A stretch of DNA of 64,000 bases from Liolophura sinensis (lineage: Eukaryota > Mollusca > Polyplacophora > Chitonida > Chitonidae): NCBI RefSeq assembly GCF_032854445.1, contig NC_088301.1:7622281-7686280 (forward strand), read 5' to 3'. Position numbers and translations under genes: made by a program. Position 1 is the first letter of the stretch, and every line of letters begins with the position of its first letter. The notes beneath the pieces are model-generated. The model searched no databases. It was not told the origin of the DNA and was given only the letters and a program-made list of their open reading frames with translations. This document shows positions 61,401 through 64,000 of the stretch, in pieces.

Positions 61401-63896
61401 AGGCAGACGGTACTGAGCAACCATTACATTACACTCATACAGGTATATGATTCTTATGTCTGACTGTCTGTCTGTCTGTATACTGATGGGTGGTTAGACA
61501 AAGGCAGACGGTACTGAGCAACCACTACATCACTCTTGTGCAGGTCTATGATTCTTATGTCTGACTGTCTGTCTGTCTGTCTGTATGCTGATGGGTGGTT
61601 AGACAAAGGCAGACGGTACTGAGCAACCATTACATCACTCTTATGCAGGTCTATGATTCTTATGTCTGACTGTCTGTCTGTATGCTGATGGGTGGTTAGA
61701 CAAAGGCAGACGTTACAGAGCAACCATTACATCACCACTCATGCAGATATATCATTCTTATGTCTGTCTGTCTGTCTGTATGCTGATGGGTGGTTAGACA
61801 AAGGCAGACGGTACTGAGCAACCATTACATTACACTCATACAGGTATATGATTCTTATGTCTGACTGTCTGTCTGTCTGTATACTGATGGGTGGTTAGAC
61901 AAAGGCAGACGGTACTGAGCAACCACTACATCACTCTTGTGCAGGTCTATGATTCTTATGTCTGACTGTCTGTCTGTCTGTCTGTATGCTGATGGGTGGT
62001 TAGACAAATGCAGATGGTACTGAGCAACCACTACATGACTCTTTTGCAGGTATATGATTCTTATGTCTGATTGTCTGTCTGTATGCTGATGGGTGGTTAG
62101 ACAAAGGCAGACGGTACTGAGCAACCATTACATCACTCTTATGCAGGTCTATGATTCTTATGTCTGACTGTCTGTCTGTCTGTCTGTATGCTGATGGGTG
62201 GTTAGACAAAGGCAGACGGTACTGAGCAACCATTACATCACTCTTTTGCAGATCTATGATTCTTATGTCTGACTGTCTGTCTGTCTGTATACTGATGGGT
62301 GGTTAGACAAAGGCAGACGGTACTGAGCAACCATTACATCACACTCATGCAGGTATATGATTCTTATGTCTGACTGTCTGTCTGTCTGTATACTGATGGG
62401 TGGTTAGACAAAGGCAGACGGTACTGAGCAACCACTACATGACTCTTTTGCAGGTGTATGATTCTTATGTCTGACTGTCTGTCTGTCTGTCTGTCTGTCT
62501 GTATGCTGATGGGTAGTTAGACAAAGGCAGACGTTACAGAGCAACCATTACATCACCACTCATGCAGATATATCATTCTTATGTCTGTCTGTCTGTCTCT
62601 ATGCTGATGGGTAGTTAGACAAAGGCAGACGGTACTGAGCAACCATTACATCACACTCATACAGGTATATGATTCTTATGTCTGACTGTCTGTCTGTCTG
62701 TAGACTGATGGGTGGTTAGACAAAGTCTTACCGTCGCTTGTCTCTACTGATTTAAAAAAAAGAAAAAAAAACATTTTGTTCACAGGGATCATATTTTACA
62801 GCTTCCTGCAGCAAGTCTTTAACATCGGTTAATAGCACAGGTCTGTCTGTCTGTATGCTGATGGGTGGCAATAGCACAGTCTCTCTGTCTCCCTTGTCGT
62901 CATGAGCTCCATATGTGACAAAGGTGTTTGAATGCTGTTTATGTATGTACATGTTATATACAGTCCATGTGACTCTAGTTCCACTACAGTGCTATAGGAT
63001 TTAAAATGTAGCACATTTATTGCTTTGGTAAATACTTTTGCCATATCCAGTTCCAGTAGTAAACTTGTGTATTTTGTGTTGTGGCAGTGTGAAGTGGACA
63101 GATTCCAGGACACGGTGCGGCTGATGAGGGATTATTACCGTGGCATGGAAGGGCATGTGCCTGATGAAACTAACCCAAAGTTTGCCAGACTGCCCCTTAT
63201 AGAGGTCAGTAAGCATTTGGGGGACAAATATCTGTAGACCCAGCTTCTGGAGTCAGTAATGTAGAAACTTCTTTTGAGGTTGATGCTTATATTTGCATGA
63301 ACTCAAACTATTACATGTGGTTCAGCTCAAATATTGGCCTGGTATCTGAAGTAAGGTACAAATAATCTCAGGGCTTAAAGGCGAACACTAAAATAAAGTA
63401 TATATGAGATGAGCACCGGCCATTAAACACCAGGCTGTTCTTAAAGGTAGCATTACCTATGTGTGTTTCATAGCTCTATTTACTGTAAACCTTTTGGAGC
63501 TTTAATCCACCTTTTCCAGTAGAATTTATGCATATAACTGTTATGGAAACGATGCTAAAAATGATTTCTTTGTGTCATTTTATGGTATGTCATGATTTTG
63601 TAGCTGCCTGTGGAGAGGCCTAACTCACCAGACAAAACTCCAGCTACCAGTGATGGAATGCCTTCTCCAATCCCTAACACTGATGCAGAGCCACCGTCTA
63701 CTCCCAAAGACAAGGATAAGTCACCCCAGTCCAAGTCCCCAAGGGCTAAGTCACCTAACAAGGACCGCTCCCGTTCTCCCAAGGGTGGTGGCAAATCTCG
63801 CACCCCCTCAGGCAAGAGGCGTGACAGGAGTAAAGAGAAGAAGGAAGAGAAAGAAGGAGGGGTAGCAGATACAGGCGCAGACAGTAAGAGACCAAG
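37357..63896 (+). CDS. SPEF2: SPEF2 (sperm flagellar protein 2, KPL2 / CPC1-like): 30 exons, C-terminal part outside the window
   Basis: SPEF2 is a large axonemal protein of the central-pair apparatus (C1b projection; CPC1 in Chlamydomonas), needed for flagella and motile cilia. Exons: 37357-37414, 37833-37935, 38811-39063, 39423-39640, 40020-40113, 40470-40484, 41477-41562, 42613-42825, 43691-43881, 44471-44658, 45448-45613, 46565-46681, 47030-47132, 47485-47573, 48883-48988, 49923-49994, 50277-50422, 50828-50937, 52865-53136, 53639-53774, 53867-54008, 54884-54964, 55227-55302, 58403-58522, 59253-59410, 59929-60056, 60419-60485, 60929-61138, 63088-63204, 63604-63896. Order: calponin-homology domain (about 1-105), coiled coils, split adenylate-kinase-like domain (Walker-A-like GKLFSGKT about 587-594; VLDGYP about 786-791), acidic and Ser/Lys-rich linkers, conserved helical region. 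All phases agree except two apparent one-base losses, in exons 8 and 9. The usual C-terminus (EF-hand region) is not reached. Confidence 0.95.
37833..37935 (+). CDS. SPEF2: SPEF2 exon 2 (CH domain)
   Basis: (D)SKAFARDFASGYLIGEVLYK then YQLQDDFDQFSQN. Matches the family CH domain (FA--F-SGYL-GEVL-K--LQDDF--F). Acceptor TTTCCAG, donor GTAAAA. Confidence 0.97.
38500..38690 (+). mobile_element. SINE-4 fragment in SPEF2 intron 2
   Basis: CATTGAAGACCACTTGTGGT, GTAAGTGGAAAAGTTTGTTA, ACTTGTCAGAGGCCCGAGGT, TTGACCACCATCG and tail CAATCAAATAAATAAATAAA. This is the 3' half of SINE-4 in plus orientation. Confidence 0.65.
38811..39063 (+). CDS. SPEF2: SPEF2 exon 3 (CH domain end)
   Basis: 253 bases. TADSKLNNFTRIEPVLHLLG, DTNVARDIITEKHGVATRLM, YQLFIALTNKKKANLTGVAM, ending at KE with donor GTACGG. 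Very close to the family sequence (AKLNNF-R-EP-L-LLG, VA--IITEK-GVAT-L-YQL-IAL). Confidence 0.98.
39423..39640 (+). CDS. SPEF2: SPEF2 exon 4 (first coiled coil)
   Basis: 218 bases. RLKHITPRQTDLNLDALASH, FHEKRIQMEETAFKERFEEE, ending EMIARIQ at donor GTGAGT. Family pattern RL-H--PRQTD-NL at the start. Charged heptad-like helix follows. Confidence 0.97.
40020..40113 (+). CDS. SPEF2: SPEF2 exon 5
   Basis: 94 bases. AAAVHIPKPPAHKSSKSIAA then RKAEMKKKEAQ. Matches the family IQAA---IPKP segment. Phase 2 in, 0 out. Confidence 0.95.
40470..40484 (+). CDS. SPEF2: SPEF2 exon 6 (15-base microexon)
   Basis: EALIQ between acceptor TTTATTTCAG and GTGATT. It is phase 0 on both sides, so it can be included or skipped without a frame change. 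The family has a longer helical segment here (EA--V---I-KFE), which supports inclusion, but it is short and unconfirmed. Confidence 0.55.
41477..41562 (+). CDS. SPEF2: SPEF2 exon 7
   Basis: ETCDSIAQFEKRMKMILPPS then KMMGDDGS, ending phase 2 at donor GTAATA. Acceptor ATCTTGTAG. Helical segment with a phase-consistent frame. Confidence 0.88.
41885..41945 (-). mobile_element. SINE-5 fragment
   Basis: AATTATGGCTTAACTCCACC, CGGCAATATTTCAGCCATAT and TGTGGCATGA match 15,028-15,100. Confidence 0.5.
42321..42457. mobile_element. MITE-like element with GGGCCCAGTT terminal inverted repeats
   Basis: Left end GGGCCCAGTTACACAAAGCG, right end (as read) CTTTGTGAAACTGGGCCC, which is its reverse complement with one mismatch. 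Length 137 bp, in SPEF2 intron 7. The ends are typical of short non-autonomous DNA transposons. I could not define a target-site duplication with certainty. Confidence 0.65.
42613..42825 (+). CDS. SPEF2: SPEF2 exon 8 (apparent frameshift)
   Basis: EATDLEVFSVRADEEGHITV, then SNDDYIGKI in one frame. From about 42,727 the homologous sequence continues one base off: QKRLNEDESARNEREKRRRK then VLVDQMRAHQAQE. The family has SDDEYIKKIQKRL followed by -REKRRR-LLMDQ--AHEAQ, so both halves are real and one base is missing near the A-run GGGAAAATCAGAAAAGG. Read literally, the frame stops at about 42,803. Donor GTTAAT is weak. Confidence 0.88.
42915..43210 (-). mobile_element. SINE-4 with tRNA-like head, SPEF2 intron 8
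   Basis: Tail ATTTATTTGTTTATTTATCT on the left, body TTGACTTCTGACAAGTTATT and AGTGCAAGACACATGACCCT, and on the minus strand TAGGTTCAAATCCAGCC near 43,165-43,180, a good pol III B box. This copy best shows the tRNA origin of the family. Confidence 0.75.
43285..43495. repeat. 33-bp minisatellite, about 6 units
   Basis: GCTACAAGCTTACTACTGAC then ACACCACTGCCTT, with an alternate CTACAAGATAACTACTGATA form. In SPEF2 intron 8. Confidence 0.85.
43691..43881 (+). CDS. SPEF2: SPEF2 exon 9 (second apparent frameshift)
   Basis: EARREEMLVNRLMRQSQQER then RIAVQLLQARREKDVI in the first frame; then NRIIREQQYEQRRLRDFEEA and MNREN one base off, after CGAAAGAGAAC near 43,800. The family reads INRLMRQSQQERRIAVQL and NRI-RE-Q-E-RRL-DF--A in one frame. 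Either one base is missing or two are extra. Read literally, a TAA follows at about 43,817. Confidence 0.9.
44165..44460 (+). mobile_element. tRNA-derived SINE-like element
   Basis: CAAGATGTGGGTTCAATGCC at 44,231 is a B-box-like phrase, and the element ends in a CAATCAGTCTGTTGATCAAT-type simple tail. Family not assigned. Confidence 0.4.
44471..44658 (+). CDS. SPEF2: SPEF2 exon 10
   Basis: EMARLAKLEYEEQIRKDQEL, LAAERAEAKYRRHYDSCQDV, LLNMVDFACKVAEYRELTN. Family pattern F-EQ---E---HD--A-ERA-A-Y--HY--C-------VDL--KVA-YR-LTN. The donor is the overlapping GTAAGC at 44,659. Confidence 0.97.
45448..45613 (+). CDS. SPEF2: SPEF2 exon 11
   Basis: (K)LVPPKLIRDWSSLFVAGHP then LYEVIPEA and RQKLLDEGDFVEYK. 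Family pattern L-P-KL--DW--LF-A-P-YE and LLD--DYEEYK. Confidence 0.96.
46565..46681 (+). CDS. SPEF2: SPEF2 exon 12
   Basis: NMVGEWQPKENCEVTGPPRD then NPILGHVVQRIFDMVNPPS. Family pattern NMVGEW and ILGHI--R-. 39 codons, phase 0 on both sides. Confidence 0.96.
46800..46827. repeat. GT/G simple repeat
   Basis: GTGTGTGTG followed by about 18 consecutive G. A polymerase-slippage-prone tract in SPEF2 intron 12; length likely uncertain. Confidence 0.95.
46828..46930 (+). mobile_element. SINE-1 head-only fragment
   Basis: TTGTCTGTGGCCAAGTGATT (A-box part), CACTAACCCAAGAGCATTTC, and TTTGAGTTCAAATCTAGCCC (B box). The body is absent. Confidence 0.6.
47030..47132 (+). CDS. SPEF2: SPEF2 exon 13 (adenylate-kinase-like P-loop)
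   Basis: PPPPAPKFPPFPIKACVLGK then LFSGKTSCIQKLAE. The LGKLFSGKTS stretch is the Walker-A-like loop of the ADK-like domain and aligns with KGCLLGKTLSGKT in vertebrate SPEF2. The Gly spacing differs from a strict GxxGxGKT, as in the family, so catalysis is uncertain. Confidence 0.97.
47485..47573 (+). CDS. SPEF2: SPEF2 exon 14
   Basis: HRLQLLNSESLIEEAIQAFK then DREIEVLPP, donor GTAAGTC. Family pattern IL--D-LV-EAIQAF-D and EVLP. A 33-bp array begins about 30 bases after the donor. Confidence 0.96.
47605..48170. repeat. 33-bp minisatellite, about 17 units
   Basis: AAACCAACAACGAGCAGGAC then CTATTGACTATAT. Variants are CCAGCGGG/CGAGCAGG and ACTATATA/ACTGTATA. It lies in SPEF2 intron 14. Because 33 is a multiple of 3 the unit stays open on both strands (plus: IDYINQQRAGP; minus: LLVYIVNRSRW), giving several spurious frames. 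Confidence 0.95.
48883..48988 (+). CDS. SPEF2: SPEF2 exon 15 (Glu/Pro-rich linker)
   Basis: EEERPVEEECSPEASQQPPA then EPPVEPPSTTETNQT. Low complexity, phase 0 in and 1 out, with good splice sites. The family has a variable acidic insert here. Confidence 0.88.
49923..49994 (+). CDS. SPEF2: SPEF2 exon 16 (linker)
   Basis: (E)TEITAGEPQLKDDKASDTS then KAKE. Phase 1 on both sides, so a possible cassette. Acceptor TTAACCACAG, donor GTAAGG. Confidence 0.85.
50277..50422 (+). CDS. SPEF2: SPEF2 exon 17 (linker)
   Basis: (E)TPSEPQSRAEQPVPPTPQE, PPKTASTSSLPASVKTGSEQ, KLTEDDNSE. Pro/Ser/Thr-rich and probably disordered. Acceptor has a strong T-run ending TTTTTCAG. Confidence 0.9.
50828..50937 (+). CDS. 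SPEF2: SPEF2 exon 18 (ADK-like domain continues)
   Basis: PELSARAKLGGKAAKCLKRG then RPVDDPIVVEILVEAI. Family pattern RA-LG-K----LKKG--IPD-L-V-I-V-AI, the NMP-binding side of the ADK fold. Confidence 0.96.
51040..51205 (+). mobile_element. SINE-like 3' remnant
   Basis: ATGCATATAAGTGAAAAATT, CTTGAGTACAACAG and a GTCAGTCAGTCAACCAGTCA tail resemble the 3' end of SINE-1-type elements. In SPEF2 intron 18, where nothing else is recognised. Confidence 0.4.
52865..53136 (+). CDS. SPEF2: SPEF2 exon 19 (ADK-like domain, with an internal in-phase donor)
   Basis: QVPEGTGWVLDGYPTNYTQA, KLLEKALTGFDST, then a Gly/Lys- and Pro-rich insert, then GIDVVILLDVPDDLCLKRAS and GRY. VLDGYP and DVVILLDVPDD are the LDGFPR- and VI-LDV-like ADK motifs. 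A second donor (CCAGGTAAGAG, exon end 53,001) has the same phase as the final donor and would remove 45 residues in frame. Confidence 0.95.
53639..53774 (+). CDS. SPEF2: SPEF2 exon 20
   Basis: (Q)SLLKDYHYHQEFKPPPEGS, KVIPVEDPAHDQEQVQY. Phase 1 in, 2 out. The ADK lid region in the family (Y-TAHED and DQ-QHRI patterns). Confidence 0.93.
53867..54008 (+). CDS. SPEF2: SPEF2 exon 21
   Basis: (R)IAGFLDSWAKLEKWYKKFG then NLRVIDASQPMETVQLEVEK and VFEETLAK. Family pattern RI-GFLDNW--LE-W. End of the ADK-like domain. Confidence 0.95.
54120..54481. mobile_element. MITE with about 50-bp terminal inverted repeats, SPEF2 intron 21
   Basis: Left TIR 54,120-54,171 includes TTTGTACGGTGGGTATTTGG and CAACTTTTGGTATTTAT; right TIR 54,428-54,481 includes ATAAATACCAAAAAGTGATC and CCCAAATACCCACCATACAA, its reverse complement with a few mismatches. 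Length about 362 bp, AT-rich interior, no open frame. Consistent with a non-autonomous DNA transposon. Confidence 0.85.
54884..54964 (+). CDS. SPEF2: SPEF2 exon 22 (Glu/Pro linker)
   Basis: LQGPKEEPESVPVASEEAPA then EKVEEKP. 27 codons, phase 0 on both sides. Low-complexity linker after the ADK-like domain. Confidence 0.88.
55227..55302 (+). CDS. SPEF2: SPEF2 exon 23
   Basis: AEVPPEPEPKEEVVEEKVSK then KGSRT. Phase 0 in, 1 out. Acceptor TTAACTAG, donor GTAATG. Confidence 0.88.
55570..57005. repeat. 35-bp minisatellite with two interspersed unit types, 41 units
   Basis: Unit TTAGGGCTGATCACTAATAT then GCCCCACACCTCTTG (type A) or TTAGGGCTGATCAGTATTAT then the same end (type B). I count 41 units. 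The order begins B-like, A, A, A, A, B, A, B, A, B, A, B, A, B, B, A, B, B, A, A, B and ends with a B-like unit (AGTGTTAT), an A/B hybrid (AGTAATAT) and two A. It lies in SPEF2 intron 23. Confidence 0.96.
57400..57441 (+). CDS. SPEF2: Possible SPEF2 cassette exon (42 bases)
   Basis: Acceptor TTTAAATGTACAG, open 42 bases (G)NVQWHLSPDHKDHG, donor GTATGA. Phase 1 on both sides, matching exon 23's end and exon 24's start, so inclusion would add 14 residues without a frame change. No homologous segment is known to me. Could be chance. Confidence 0.25.
58403..58522 (+). CDS. SPEF2: SPEF2 exon 24 (Ser/Lys-rich)
   Basis: (G)SGKSRSSSKESAGRSKSKS then PKRGDSPKKPDSGKKSPKIR. Basic low-complexity linker like the family's GKGKKG--KRKGSPKGKS region. 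Phase 1 on both sides. Confidence 0.9.
59253..59410 (+). CDS. SPEF2: SPEF2 exon 25
   Basis: SSSKTSKRVKSGKKAKTPEP, PPPPQPGSEEWVFVDEPLSL. The PKPGSEEWVYVNEP motif is diagnostic of SPEF2 and anchors this part of the gene. Confidence 0.97.
59606..59790 (+). mobile_element. SINE-2, 3'-truncated, with intact tRNA-like head
   Basis: GGCCCCGACAGCACAGTTGG and CCAGGGTCGATCCTGGGTCG (clear B box), then CCTCAAAAGAGGAAGTTGTA and CAGCATGAAGGGGATAGTGC. It shares the body of 7,711 and 9,655. In SPEF2 intron 25. Confidence 0.85.
59929..60056 (+). CDS. SPEF2: SPEF2 exon 26
   Basis: ELAHILAKHWEVVENTYISN then GKFMFRKVREERENIIRYFF. Family pattern L---L---WE-IENSYI----------R-----YLY-IR. Confidence 0.96.
60419..60485 (+). 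CDS. SPEF2: SPEF2 exon 27
   Basis: (R)QDYLAYLRRPDHKQEFVTQ then WQK. Family pattern F--FL-RPDHKQ-FV-QWQ. Phase 2 in, 0 out. Confidence 0.97.
60929..61138 (+). CDS. SPEF2: SPEF2 exon 28 (source of the downstream array)
   Basis: DYNSIPDDMRDDEETKAELH, QRTDDLRERLWSICDERKEQ, then MADGWLDDRLGILSNHYITL and MQ. Family pattern DDEETKAELHQR--DLR-RLW-ICD-RKE-AE-ER. The last 60 bases and the donor GTATATG recur about 15 times in the following intron. Confidence 0.98.
61139..62745. repeat. About 100-bp tandem array derived from the end of SPEF2 exon 28 and its donor, about 15 units
   Basis: Each unit has GCTGATGGGTGGTTAGACAA, GGCAGACGGTACTGAGCAAC, CATTACATCACTCTTATGCA, then GGTCTATGATTCTTATGTCT and a (GTCT)n run. 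The first three parts are a decayed copy of the exon 28 end (compare GCTGATGGGTGGTTAGACGA and TACTGAGCAACCACTACATC at 61,078-61,130), and CAGGTATATGATTC is its donor. Unit length is 91-113 bp, varying with the (GTCT)n run. A last partial copy lies near 62,855. In-frame stops follow each donor copy. Confidence 0.95.
63088..63204 (+). CDS. SPEF2: SPEF2 exon 29
   Basis: CEVDRFQDTVRLMRDYYRGM then EGHVPDETNPKFARLPLIE. Family pattern E--RFQDT-RLL-DYY-GME--IP----FTR-PL. Phase 0 on both sides. Confidence 0.97.
63604..63896 (+). CDS. SPEF2: SPEF2 exon 30 (last one inside the window)
   Basis: LPVERPNSPDKTPATSDGMP, KDKDKSPQSKSPRAKSPNKD and RSRSPKGGGKSRTPSGKRRD, ending SKRPR at donor GTAAGA. A basic SP-rich disordered segment. 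The gene continues beyond the right edge. Confidence 0.93.
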
Positions 63897-63949
63897 GTAA
63901 GAATATTATGTCCCGTTGTTTAATTATCTAAATGTTTTGTACATGTACT

Positions 63950-64000
63950 TTGAATTTCTATAACCTGACCCTTTTTTTTTTTTTTTTCAATACTGTCTAT
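63950..64000. other. Start of SPEF2 intron 30, cut by the window edge
   Basis: T-run at 63,973-63,989 could belong to a polypyrimidine tract; the next exon is not visible. Confidence 0.4.

Noticed and set aside
61454-62233. Minus-strand open frames of 77-89 codons with DRQSDIRIIDLHKSDV repeats
   Set aside because: They are the reverse reading of the exon-28-derived array and change frame with each unit.

Overview
The window is eukaryotic, animal nuclear DNA, most probably from a lophotrochozoan (bivalve mollusc or brachiopod). The evidence is AT-rich sequence with many short exons and canonical GT/AG introns, two conserved animal genes, many tRNA-derived SINE fragments whose long conserved body I associate from memory with bivalves and brachiopods, and a large load of minisatellites. 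There are no bacterial operons, CRISPR arrays or phage genes.

Layout. Positions 1 to about 12,870 contain no gene I can support: decayed SINEs of several families, a long (AT)n tract, a 38-bp, a 42-bp and a 50-bp minisatellite, and a decayed retroelement coding fragment. At 12,871-13,026 (minus) there is one isolated, unassigned coding-like exon. From 37,024 down to 13,523 (minus strand) lies a complete EIF2D (ligatin, eIF2D) gene. I could join 15 coding exons with every splice phase matching, giving 578 residues, close to the human length. From 37,357 to beyond the right edge (plus strand) lies SPEF2 (sperm flagellar protein 2, KPL2, CPC1-like). I could place 30 exons, about 1,376 codons, and the C-terminal part lies outside the window. 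The two genes are head to head, with 332 bp between their start codons, so they probably share a bidirectional promoter.

The genes do unrelated jobs: EIF2D acts in non-canonical translation initiation and ribosome recycling, SPEF2 in the central pair of motile axonemes. I infer only the shared promoter, not a shared pathway.

The most unusual feature is the behaviour of the introns. At three introns in the two genes a tandem repeat has grown across, or out of, a 5' splice site: a 21-bp array carrying copies of the EIF2D exon 5 donor, a short duplication of the EIF2D exon 4 donor, and a 1.6-kb SPEF2 array whose roughly 100-bp unit is a decayed copy of the end of exon 28 plus its donor. Other introns hold 13-bp, 33-bp, 35-bp and 60-bp arrays, a LINE carrying a nested SINE, and MITE-like elements. 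SPEF2 as sequenced has two apparent frameshifts, in exons 8 and 9, which may be base-calling errors or real damage.
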